From assembly GCF_019209905.1 (NCBI RefSeq), contig NZ_JAHUTM010000003.1, forward strand, positions 124,001-188,000: a stretch of 64,000 nucleotides of DNA. Reading direction: 5' to 3'. This stretch comes from Corynebacterium sp. TAE3-ERU12. Its GTDB lineage: Bacteria > Actinomycetota > Actinomycetes > Mycobacteriales > Mycobacteriaceae. Below, in pieces: positions 44,507-54,247 of this stretch (position 1 is its first letter; the number at the start of each line of letters is the position of its first letter). Below the pieces are notes generated by a model. The model saw only the letters and a list, made by a program, of their open reading frames with translations, was not told the origin of the DNA and searched no databases. The position numbers and the translations under genes are program-made.

Positions 44507-45694
44507 TTAAACAGTGTCGTCTTCGACCTGATGAGCAGCGACAGCCGCGGCTGCCTCCATCAACATCCAGCCTGATAGTTGCACTGACAGATCGCGTTCG
44601 CGTACCGACGATCCGCGCGTGGTGCCACCAACATTGGCCGACACCAGCCCGCCGCTTTGCGGGAAGGTCGCGTCATCGGTCCAGTCTGCTGGGAATAGCG
44701 GCAGCCCATCGACTTCCAACCGGCGCTGCCATGCCGACTCGGCGGTTGAGAGCACTATGCGGCGGCAGATCCGTCGGGTTGCCCGCGACATGCGGTCATC
44801 GTCGGGAAGTTCTATCGCGGCCTGCGCAAGATAGCGGATCAGGATGCCGTTGAATAGCCCGCCGTCGCCGCCACCGCCGCCCTTGATGACGTTATTCGCG
44901 GTGGCCTGGTGCATCACCACAGCGTGCACCAGGTTGTACACCCGCGTGAGGTAGCGGGTAGCGCGGTCCCGGTCCCCGCGTTCGCGCAGTCCTTTCGCGA
45001 TCTCCAGGCACGCGCCGATCATGACGCCCTGGTTGTAGGTATAGACATTGCGCTGAATGTCCTGGTCGCCAACGACGAGGCGCACCCCGTCCATCACCAG
45101 GCCATTTTCATTAATGAGATTGTCGAAAACCCAGTCCACCAGGCTGCGGGCTTCGTCGATACGACCATGCCGGGCAAAAGCGATCGCCGCCGGGCCGTTC
45201 GCTGGGACGTTGAAGAACAGGTCTCCGACGCGCCAGGGCAGCACGCCCATATCCGGGTCAATACCGTCACTGAGTGAGCTCAACAGTGCGGTGGCCCGCC
45301 GACGGGGGCTGCCTCGGCCAAGCTCACGGTCAGCGCGGCACAGTGCGAGCTGCAGCCAGGCCCGGTCATCGTAGTAGCGATTGGCGGTGAACTGCTGCAG
45401 ATTGCGGATGCGCATACCCCGGATGGTGTCCTGCACTGCGCGGGCTTTAGCTTTCGACGGCAGCCGCAGGTAGGCGTCGATAAGGCAGTCGAGGTAGTGG
45501 GCCTGCCACCAGTAATGCCAGCTGAAGAAGAGTTTGTGCTGGGTGGGGGCGGGCCAGGAGACCACGGCGAGGTTGGTGCGCGGGATGGACCACAGGGTGG
45601 ATGCGTGGCGCTCGCGGATGCCTTGTTCGGCCATATCTGCGCGATATGCCCAGTTCTCAGCGCCCGCGCGTGTCGGATCATTCAACGCTGCCAT
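44507..45694 (-). CDS. GH76-like glycoside hydrolase (alpha-1,6-mannanase family)
   Basis: 395 residues from ATG 45694 (GGAAGG 10 nt upstream; the frame extends to 45772). It is an all-alpha (alpha/alpha)6-type protein with repeated Trp/Tyr-rich helices: FFSWHYWWQAHYLDCLIDAY, NRYYDDRAWLQLALCRAD (candidate catalytic Asp pair), VYTYNQGVMIGACLEIAKGL and GGGGDGGLFNGILIRYLAQA. GH76 enzymes cut alpha-1,6-mannan, and mycolata have lipomannan/lipoarabinomannan. No signal peptide is visible, so action is presumably cytoplasmic or on a different substrate. Confidence 0.78.
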   Translation of the reverse strand: MAALNDPTRAGAENWAYRADMAEQGIRERHASTLWSIPRTNLAVVSWPAPTQHKLFFSWHYWWQAHYLDCLIDAYLRLPSKAKARAVQDTIRGMRIRNLQQFTANRYYDDRAWLQLALCRADRELGRGSPRRRATALLSSLSDGIDPDMGVLPWRVGDLFFNVPANGPAAIAFARHGRIDEARSLVDWVFDNLINENGLVMDGVRLVVGDQDIQRNVYTYNQGVMIGACLEIAKGLRERGDRDRATRYLTRVYNLVHAVVMHQATANNVIKGGGGGDGGLFNGILIRYLAQAAIELPDDDRMSRATRRICRRIVLSTAESAWQRRLEVDGLPLFPADWTDDATFPQSGGLVSANVGGTTRGSSVRERDLSVQLSGWMLMEAAAAVAAHQVEDDTV

Positions 45695-45795
45695 GCCGTC
45701 AGTGCCTTCCACCCCGCCGCAGAAGTAGGTATCCCCATCTGTTTGTTGACAGCATACCGCCCGTAACGCCATTCACTACCAACGGCGCTAATGAC

Positions 45796-46467
45796 CTACC
45801 ACGCACTGCCCAGATCCGCATGTTCACGCACCCACGCATGCATCGCGATACCAGCGGCAACACCAGCATTAATGGACCGCGTCGAACCGAATTGGGCAAT
45901 CGAAACCGTCGCCGCCGCCTGCTCCCGGGCCGTTTCGGTCACACCCGGGCCTTCTTGGCCAAACAGCAGCAAACAATTCCGCGGCAGACTGGTCGTTTCC
46001 AGCGGAACTGAGCCTGGCACATTATCCACTGCAATCACCGTCAGGTCGTGCTCGCGCGCCCAGGCCATCACCTCATCCACAGTGTTGTGGTGATAAAGGT
46101 GCTGGTAGCGGTCGGTGACCATGGCGCCACGTCGATTCCACCGCCGCTTACCGACGATATGTACCGCCGCCGCAGCGAAGGCATTAGCAGTGCGCACCAC
46201 CGTGCCGATATTGGCGTCATTCTCGAAATTCTCGATCGCCACATGCAGCGGGTGCCGACGGGTATCGATATCGGCAACAATCGCCTCCCGGGTCCAATAC
46301 CGGTACGCATCGACAACATTGCGGCGGTCGCCGTCGGCAAGCAACTCCTGGTCATAGCGCTCGTCGGTGGGCACGGGCACCCCGGGGAACTCCTGCTCCC
46401 AGGGGCCCATCCCGATCCGGGCTTCATGCCATTCGGTGGGGCCGCGGCCTGGCTCGGGTTTAGTCAC
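45796..46467 (-). CDS. TrmH/SpoU family RNA 2'-O-methyltransferase
   Basis: 223 residues. Its three SPOUT motifs are FENDANIGTVVRTANAF (motif 1), NCLLLFGQEGPGV (motif 2) and IAQFGSTRSINAGVAAGIAM (motif 3, trefoil knot). It methylates ribose in tRNA or rRNA; the target is not decided by the sequence. The GTG start at 46467 overlaps the upstream YhhN-type gene by 8 nt. Conserved neighbour of pyrE and clpB in Actinobacteria (Rv0380c position). Confidence 0.9.
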   Translation of the reverse strand: MTKPEPGRGPTEWHEARIGMGPWEQEFPGVPVPTDERYDQELLADGDRRNVVDAYRYWTREAIVADIDTRRHPLHVAIENFENDANIGTVVRTANAFAAAAVHIVGKRRWNRRGAMVTDRYQHLYHHNTVDEVMAWAREHDLTVIAVDNVPGSVPLETTSLPRNCLLLFGQEGPGVTETAREQAAATVSIAQFGSTRSINAGVAAGIAMHAWVREHADLGSAW

Positions 46468-47236
46468 GGTTGGCTTCAGTAGCGCAGAGACCGTCGATAA
46501 GCAGCATCTGGGCCAAGGCGTAGGTGTCCATCACACCGCCGTCGAGGATATGCCCGGCGCGGGTGTCCTCACCGATAGCGGCACGCAGCATCAGCAGGGC
46601 ATCAGAAAGCATGAACATATTGCCGCCGAGCCCAATGGCGTAGCGGGGGTCTGCCGAATCGCGTTCCGGGGCGGGCAGCCCTTCCAGCAGGCGCCCGTCA
46701 TCGCCAAGTGCCGACGTGGCACCCAGGATGGCGCCGTAGCCCAGCGAGGCCGGCAAAAATCGTGGTGTCGAGGCCGCGCAGGCAATAGCCGCACCAGCCC
46801 AGGCCACTGCCCGCGCCCCCGTGCGCACCTGGTCATGGCGGGCCCCGGCGCGGTGCAGCAACCACTGGTAGATGAGGTGATTACCCGCAAACGGCACCGC
46901 ACCCGCATTGAGGTTTGGCTTCTGCGGCATCAGCACCAGATCCCCCAACCAGCCCAGGCCGGCGGCAGATACCAGGGCGGCCGTACCGACGTCACCGATC
47001 TCCTTGCGGTGGCGCACCACACCAACAGCTAACAGCGGCATCAACGCAGTCTTGGAGATTTTGCGTGGCTTCTCCCAGCCAGCAACGGAGCTGATCACAT
47101 TCACTGACCATGCGCCCAGGTAGGCAGCACGTTCTGGTTCCTTAGTGGCGCGTCGCAGGGAGGTCAATGCCGCAGTGGCGGCGTCATCAAGACGACGGGC
47201 CACGAGATCAGTGAACTGCTGGCGGGAGGTAGACAT
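46460..47236 (-). CDS. YhhN/TMEM86-type membrane protein (lysoplasmalogenase family)
   Basis: 258 residues starting MSTSRQQFTDLVARRLDD, with AAGGAG about 7 nt upstream. About eight hydrophobic segments, with family-like spacing of KTALMPLLAVGVV, LGWLGDLVLMPQ, FAGNHLIYQWLL, YGAILGATSALG and GGNMFMLSDALLMLRA. The GD and SDALL/AI motifs resemble YhhN proteins. Enzyme activity (vinyl-ether lysolipid hydrolysis) is known only for some members. Between pyrE and the TrmH gene on the same strand. Confidence 0.75.
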   Translation of the reverse strand: MSTSRQQFTDLVARRLDDAATAALTSLRRATKEPERAAYLGAWSVNVISSVAGWEKPRKISKTALMPLLAVGVVRHRKEIGDVGTAALVSAAGLGWLGDLVLMPQKPNLNAGAVPFAGNHLIYQWLLHRAGARHDQVRTGARAVAWAGAAIACAASTPRFLPASLGYGAILGATSALGDDGRLLEGLPAPERDSADPRYAIGLGGNMFMLSDALLMLRAAIGEDTRAGHILDGGVMDTYALAQMLLIDGLCATEANRD

Positions 47237-47261
47237 GGAAAGCTCCTTGGATGGCGGGTGT

Positions 47262-47798
47262 TTAGTTGTCCAGGCCGAGGTCGGCCAGGCCCAGCAGACT
47301 GCGGTATTCCAGCCCTTCAGCGCGGATCGCGTCGGCGGCGCCGGTGGCGCGATCCACCACGGTGGCCACACCAACAACCTCAGCGCCAGCTTCGCGCAGA
47401 GCAGCAACTGCCGTCAACGGGGAATTTCCGGTCGTGGTGGTGTCTTCGACCACCAGCACCCGGGCGCCCTCCACATTGGCGCCTTCGATACGGCGCTGCA
47501 TGCCGTGGCGTTTGGCTTCCTTGCGCACCACAAAAGCATCGATGGGGCGGCCGTCGGCATGCATGATCGAGGTTGCCACCGGGTCCGCCCCCAGGGTCAG
47601 CCCACCCACTGCGGCGTAGTCCCAATCCTCGGTGAGCTGGCGCAGTAGCTTGCCGATGAGTCGGGAGGCTTCGTGCTGCAGCGTGGCGCGGCGCAGGTCG
47701 ACGTAGTAATCGGCCTCTTTGCCGGAGGACAGGGTGACCCGGCCGTGCACAACGGCGAGCTCCTTGACGAGTTCGGCCAGGCGGGCGCGATCAGACAT
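47262..47798 (-). CDS. pyrE: Orotate phosphoribosyltransferase
   Basis: 178 residues. It adds PRPP to orotate in UMP synthesis. Motifs are GRVTLSSGKEADYYVDLRRA, VGGLTLGADPVATSIMH, AFVVRKEAKRHGMQR and the PRPP loop ARVLVVEDTTTTGNSPLTA. ATG 47798 has AAGGAGACCGTT directly upstream. The frame extends much further 5' as Pro/Arg/Ser-rich sequence that is the shadow of the next gene's repeats. Confidence 0.95.
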   Translation of the reverse strand: MSDRARLAELVKELAVVHGRVTLSSGKEADYYVDLRRATLQHEASRLIGKLLRQLTEDWDYAAVGGLTLGADPVATSIMHADGRPIDAFVVRKEAKRHGMQRRIEGANVEGARVLVVEDTTTTGNSPLTAVAALREAGAEVVGVATVVDRATGAADAIRAEGLEYRSLLGLADLGLDN

Positions 47799-47832
47799 AA
47801 CGGTCTCCTTGGGGGCAGGTATTGGTGCAGGG

Positions 47833-49374
47833 TTAACGCGAGTCGGTGTCGGTGTTGTCGGATTCGACGATATCGACGTCGATAATGTCGGAGTCCTCCG
47901 GCTCGGGCGCGGGCTCAGGCTCAGCATCCGGCGCAGGCTCGGGCTCGGACTCGGGCGCAGGCTCGGGCTCAGACGAGGCCGGGGTGGCGAAAAGATCCGA
48001 CGGGGCATCGGTGGGGCGCACCACCCGTCCCCGGTGCGGTGTCGCCCGAGTGTGTTCCGGGTCCTCCCCCAAGGCCGGTAAGTCATTATCGTCCTCACCG
48101 AGATCCCGGAACTCCCCTTCCCCCATCCGGGTAGCTACCGAGCGGGTCGGCATCTCCACCGGCTCCGGGGTGGGTTGCGGGTCCGGCCGCCATACCGGGT
48201 CCTCATCCTCATGATGGGGTTCTGCGGCAGGGGCGTCTGGCACACCGACGAGATAACCGCCGGTGTTTTCATCATGCTCAGCCGGCTGCGGGCGGGTCGG
48301 GCCCCACACGGTGGGGTCAAGCTCGCCGAGGCTATCGGTGGCTGGCGGCAGTCGCCGGGCGATATCGGCAAAATCTGCCAGCGGCGCGAACGTGGCATTC
48401 CAGTGCTCCGGCCCGGTGGCCGCGGACATCATTGCCAGCGCCCATTCCCCTTCTGCCCACATGGCATCAACAAAACCGGGGATGCTGCGCAGCACCTCAT
48501 GGGCACGGTCGTCGAAAATGCGGTGGATGAGTTCCGGCTCGCTGGCGGAAACCAATACATCGTCTTCCAGGCCTACCTCTGGCAGGTCGGAACCACCGTC
48601 GCGGGAGAACTCCAGCACCTCAGCGGAACCCACTGAGCGCCGCAGCGCAATCACCGTGACCTCGTCAATATCGGCGACGTGCATTTCCCGCCCGTGGGCG
48701 AAACCGCTGACCACATCGCGGACTTCACCGTCGGGAACGCGCTGCCACATCGACGCGACACCCTTATCGGTCTTGGAGTACGCGGCTTTGCGTTTATCCG
48801 CCCACTTACGGCGGGCTTTCCGACGGCGACGCCGGCTAGCGACCGCGCCGATACCGCCGCGCAGACGCGACTGGCTGGCATGGGCATCGGTGTCGGTCTC
48901 TAGCGGGCGCTGCTCCGGGCTGGGCGGCACCGGGACCGGTTCGGCCTCGACAGGTTCGGGGTCAACTGGTTCAGCCTCGACCGGTTCTGGATCGTCGTAT
49001 TCTTCCTGCTCCGGCGCCTGCGGCTGTGGCTGTGGCTGCCCCGGATCGTCGGAATGCAACCACTCGTCGAAACCGTTTGGCATGTCGCCTTGTGGAGTAC
49101 GCCGGATTCTGGCCGGCACGATCAGCGGCTTGGCTTCATCACTGGGCTCGGTGTCTTGCTCGGCATCCGGCTCCGGCGCGGGCTCAGGCTCGGGCTCCGG
49201 CGCGGGTTCAGCTTCGGGCTGGACCTTCGGCTCGGCGCGCAGCTCCCGTACCGGATCCATCGCAGGCGACTGTTCCCGATCGCCCGATGAGCTCCGGCGT
49301 CGGGAATCCACATACAGCAGCGCGGCCGCAGCAACGAAGAGAAGGACGGCGGCGGCAAACAGGATAGTTTCCAT
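47833..49374 (-). CDS. Membrane-anchored Pro/Glu-rich protein
   Basis: 513 residues: an N-terminal transmembrane helix (METILFAAAVLLFVAAAALL), then Pro-Glu repeats (EAEPAPEPEPEPAPEPDAEQ; later DPEPVEAEPVDPEPVEAEPV). A basic stretch follows (VASRRRRRKARRKWADKRKA), then a folded ~170-residue middle domain (MWQRVPDGEVRDVVSGFAHG ... HRIFDDRAHEVLRSIPGFVD) and a second Pro-Glu tail (SSEPEPAPESEPEPAPDAEP). It is in the position of mycobacterial Rv0383c, between pyrE and clpB. Cytoplasmic orientation of the repeats is likely from the basic residues after the helix. Function unknown. Confidence 0.8.
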   Translation of the reverse strand: METILFAAAVLLFVAAAALLYVDSRRRSSSGDREQSPAMDPVRELRAEPKVQPEAEPAPEPEPEPAPEPDAEQDTEPSDEAKPLIVPARIRRTPQGDMPNGFDEWLHSDDPGQPQPQPQAPEQEEYDDPEPVEAEPVDPEPVEAEPVPVPPSPEQRPLETDTDAHASQSRLRGGIGAVASRRRRRKARRKWADKRKAAYSKTDKGVASMWQRVPDGEVRDVVSGFAHGREMHVADIDEVTVIALRRSVGSAEVLEFSRDGGSDLPEVGLEDDVLVSASEPELIHRIFDDRAHEVLRSIPGFVDAMWAEGEWALAMMSAATGPEHWNATFAPLADFADIARRLPPATDSLGELDPTVWGPTRPQPAEHDENTGGYLVGVPDAPAAEPHHEDEDPVWRPDPQPTPEPVEMPTRSVATRMGEGEFRDLGEDDNDLPALGEDPEHTRATPHRGRVVRPTDAPSDLFATPASSEPEPAPESEPEPAPDAEPEPAPEPEDSDIIDVDIVESDNTDTDSR

Positions 49375-49382
49375 CCCTGCCG

Positions 49383-49388
49383 ATTCTA
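49383..49388 (-). promoter_or_regulatory. -10 box of leaderless promoter (Pro/Glu-rich protein)
   Basis: TAGAAT on the minus strand ends 8 nt before the ATG at 49374. Confidence 0.5.
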
Positions 49389-49449
49389 ATGGCCAAAGCA
49401 AAGCGACCGAGTTCACCGCGCCCACCACGGCGTGGGGATAAGCCGCCGA

Positions 49450-50280
49450 TTAGCTATGAATGATCGGGTTGCCCTGGCCACCTGACCACTGCGACCACCC
49501 ACCGACATACATCGACGCACCAAAAATCTCGGCCTCATGCATCGCCTGAATAAACAGTGCCGAATGCACACCCGAACCCGAATACACCGCAACATCAGTG
49601 CCGACGGTGACGCCAACGTCGGCAAGCCGCTGCCGGATTTCCTGCTTAGGTATAAAACCGCCCTCCGGCTTAACGAACTCCTCAGCCGGGATATTCACCG
49701 CGCCCGGAATATGGCCAGCCTGAAGATCGAGCCGCTCCCGAGAACCAGAAAAACGCACCTGCTGCCGGGAATCGATCAGCACCCCATGCGCCGGCCAACT
49801 CCGCACCTGATCAATATCCACCGTCGGCATACTGCCCGGGCGAATCACAAGATCGCCGCGATGCGGCAGGTTGCCTGGGCCACCAGCAGTCTGAAAACCA
49901 GCATCCTCCCAAGCCCGCATACCACCATCGAGGGTGCGCACCCCCGAAATACCCGCCCACGTCAGCAACCACCAGGCCCGGGCGGCAAATTGGCCATCAC
50001 CATCGTCGTACACCACCACAGGTTGGCCCTCCTGCAGCCCCCAGCGGCGCACCGCCCGACGAATCTGATCCACCTCCGGCAAGGGATTGCGGCCCTCCTG
50101 CCGGTCAGGGATACCGGCCAGGTCAAAGACCGGATCGCAGTACAGCGCCAACGGGATATGCGCCATTGCGTAATTGCTATAAGGACGGCCAAAACGCGTC
50201 CACCGGGCGTCGATAATCGCCGCCTTGGTTCCGGAACGGATCAGGTCGCGCAGTTCCCGGGGCGTCAAGCACGTGCTCAT
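49450..50280 (-). CDS. Rhodanese-like protein lacking the catalytic cysteine
   Basis: 276 residues with two rhodanese domains, the thiosulfate/mercaptopyruvate sulfurtransferase layout. Domain 1 has AAIIDARWTRFGRPYSNYAM and PVVVYDDGDGQFAARAWWLL. Domain 2 has GVLIDSRQQVRFSGSRERLD, GHIPGAVNIPAEEF and the active-site loop VYSGSGVHSALF. In active enzymes the loop is C-G-S-G-V-T; here the nucleophile position (residue 234, codon TCG at 49579-49581) is Ser. The protein is therefore probably not a normal sulfurtransferase. The leaderless box supports the ATG at 50280. Confidence 0.87.
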   Translation of the reverse strand: MSTCLTPRELRDLIRSGTKAAIIDARWTRFGRPYSNYAMAHIPLALYCDPVFDLAGIPDRQEGRNPLPEVDQIRRAVRRWGLQEGQPVVVYDDGDGQFAARAWWLLTWAGISGVRTLDGGMRAWEDAGFQTAGGPGNLPHRGDLVIRPGSMPTVDIDQVRSWPAHGVLIDSRQQVRFSGSRERLDLQAGHIPGAVNIPAEEFVKPEGGFIPKQEIRQRLADVGVTVGTDVAVYSGSGVHSALFIQAMHEAEIFGASMYVGGWSQWSGGQGNPIIHS

Positions 50281-50287
50281 AACAAGA

Positions 50288-50293
50288 AGCTTA
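50288..50293 (-). promoter_or_regulatory. -10 box of leaderless promoter (rhodanese)
   Basis: TAAGCT on the minus strand ends 7 nt before the ATG at 50280. Confidence 0.5.
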
Positions 50294-50417
50294 GGTTCAT
50301 TGCGCCAAATCGGCAGGGCGCTGAAAACCTGGACAGAGCAACCCCGCTGGACCCCCACACCTGCTGTGTGCAGGATCTCTGTCCTGTTTTAAGCTTTCCT
50401 GTTTTTGGATATGGATA

Positions 50418-50423
50418 TATCCT
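50418..50423 (+). promoter_or_regulatory. -10 box of leaderless promoter (SDR)
   Basis: TATCCT ends 7 nt before ATG 50431; it forms a divergent pair with the rhodanese promoter. Confidence 0.5.
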
Positions 50424-50430
50424 TCCGAGC

Positions 50431-51243
50431 ATGACCACTAAGTACAACGCATTCATCACCGGTTCGGGCGCAGGCATCGGCCGCGCCACCGCCGAAAAGC
50501 TTCTTGCCGACGGCTGGACCGTCGGCGTGTACGACATCTCGGGGGATCAGTCCTGGGCCGAAGACGTGCCCGGCGCCATCGTCGGCACGCTCGACGTGAC
50601 CAACCCGGAGCAGTGGGAAGAAGCCCTCGACGACTTCGTTTCCCAGGCCGGTCGCCTTGACCTGCTAATCAACAACGCCGGCATCCTCTACGGCGGCGAG
50701 TTCATCGACAACTCCTATAAGGGCGACTCCGCCATCATCGACGTCAACGTCAAGGGCGTTATCTACGGTGCCCGCGCCGCCCACAGCCACCTCAAGGCCG
50801 CCGTGCCGCAGACCACATCGCGCCCGCAGCTGATCAACATCTCCTCGGCCGCCGCGATCTACGGCACCCCGGATATGGCCGTCTACTCCTCCTCGAAGTT
50901 CGCGATCTCTGGCTTCACTGAGGCCCTCGAACTGGAATGGCGCCCGGAAGGCATCCGCGTTGCCGACATCATGCCGCTGTTCACCAACTCCGGGATGCTT
51001 GACGACGTGGAAACCGACGGCACCAAGCGCCTGGGAGTGCGCCTGACCACCGACGATGTGGCCTCCACCATTGTCGAGGTCGTTACCGACGGCCTGCAGG
51101 CAAAGCCCGATAAGCCCGCCAAGGTGCACTTCCCGGTGGGCCTGCAGTCGAAGCTGATGTTCCTGGGTTCGCACTTCTCGCCGTCGTTCTTGACCCGCTT
51201 CGTCAACGCGAAACTGACCACCTCGCGCAAGGTTGAGTTTTAA
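50431..51243 (+). CDS. Short-chain dehydrogenase/reductase
   Basis: 270 residues, classical SDR. Cofactor loop FITGSGAGIGRATAEKLL (TGxxxGxG), LDVTNPEQWEE, LLINNAGILYGGEF (NNAG), INISSAAAIYGTPDMAVYSS with catalytic Ser, and YSSSKFAISGFTEAL (YxxxK). The C-terminal ~60 residues (LQSKLMFLGSHFSPSFLTRF) are hydrophobic and may touch the membrane. The Asp after beta-2 (VGVYDIS) suggests NAD(H) preference. Substrate unknown. Confidence 0.9.
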   Translation: MTTKYNAFITGSGAGIGRATAEKLLADGWTVGVYDISGDQSWAEDVPGAIVGTLDVTNPEQWEEALDDFVSQAGRLDLLINNAGILYGGEFIDNSYKGDSAIIDVNVKGVIYGARAAHSHLKAAVPQTTSRPQLINISSAAAIYGTPDMAVYSSSKFAISGFTEALELEWRPEGIRVADIMPLFTNSGMLDDVETDGTKRLGVRLTTDDVASTIVEVVTDGLQAKPDKPAKVHFPVGLQSKLMFLGSHFSPSFLTRFVNAKLTTSRKVEF

Positions 51244-51290
51244 CAACTAGCGGGTCTGCCGATTGACCTGTCCCGGCAGCCCGCACCAGC

Positions 51291-51357
51291 CAGATCCGTA
51301 CCAATTGCGCAGATCCGTACGGAAATTCGCACGGATCTGCGCAATTGGTACGGGTTT
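51291..51357. repeat. 67-bp palindromic element, copy 3
   Basis: Outer sequences are identical to copies 1 and 2. The centre reads GTACGGAAATTCGCAC, which is close to the reverse complement of the centre of copy 2. It lies between the convergent SDR and clpB genes; the rest of this 195-bp gap is GC-rich and shows nothing else. Confidence 0.9.
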
Positions 51358-51438
51358 ATGTGGCCGGGCCGGGGGTCGGCGCCGGGGCGAGGCGTGGCCG
51401 CGGCGTGGGCTGGACTGGCCAGCCCCCGGAGCCACTAA

Positions 51439-54024
<2,586 letters not shown>

Positions 54025-54058
54025 TGTCTTTGTCCTTTCGTAGGCGGCCGGCACATTG

Positions 54059-54077
54059 TTGAGTTCAACAGACTCAA
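54059..54077. promoter_or_regulatory. HspR-type HAIR box 1 (clpB)
   Basis: TTGAGT-N7-ACTCAA, matching the HspR-associated inverted repeat core (TTGAGT-N7-ACTCAA). It lies 35 bp upstream of the clpB start codon. Confidence 0.8.
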
Positions 54078-54110
54078 TTGCGCGACCCAGTGTAGGTTCT
54101 CACTAGATGT

Positions 54111-54136
54111 AACGCCCCAAAGGTTGAGTCTGTTCC
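54111..54136 (-). promoter_or_regulatory. SigH-like heat/oxidative stress promoter (clpB)
   Basis: Minus strand TGGAAC - 17 nt - CGTT, fitting the SigH consensus GGAA(T/C) N16-19 CGTT. Its -35 overlaps HAIR box 2. Confidence 0.6.
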
Positions 54137-54142
54137 ACTCAA
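54124..54142. promoter_or_regulatory. HspR-type HAIR box 2 (clpB)
   Basis: TTGAGT-CTGTTCC-ACTCAA with a flanking G on both sides; perfect core dyad, 65 bp from box 1. Confidence 0.8.
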
Positions 54143-54177
54143 GTCAGATTATTTTTCCGGCAGCCGAGATAAGAAGA

Positions 54178-54200
54178 CCCCCAGCGCAGGACACTGGGGG
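54178..54200 (-). terminator. Terminator of the APC permease gene
   Basis: CCCCCAG and CTGGGGG arms with a 9-nt loop, followed on the minus strand by a short pyrimidine run (TCTTCTT). It lies about 50 nt after the permease stop. On the plus strand it is followed by TTTCT. Confidence 0.6.
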
Positions 54201-54247
54201 TTTCTCGACGACAAGACAGGACGCTGCCGGGCGCTAGTCCGGGCGCG

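Noticed and set aside
43171..44853. A 560-codon open frame on the plus strand opposite fda and the GH76-like gene
   Set aside because: It is antisense to two well-supported minus-strand genes; its composition mirrors their codon bias and it shows no domain.
47846..49441. Ser/Gly-rich plus-strand frames opposite the Pro/Glu-rich gene
   Set aside because: The reverse complement of GAG/CCC-type repeats automatically gives Ser/Gly/Leu-rich frames; no independent support.
49537..50430. Upstream extension of the SDR frame to give a 568-residue protein
   Set aside because: The extension is antisense to the rhodanese gene; the SDR fold and a leaderless promoter fix the start at 50431.
24566..51357. 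The 67-bp repeats as a CRISPR-like or IS-end structure
   Set aside because: The copies are single and thousands of bases apart, without spacers, flanking duplications or a transposase in the window.
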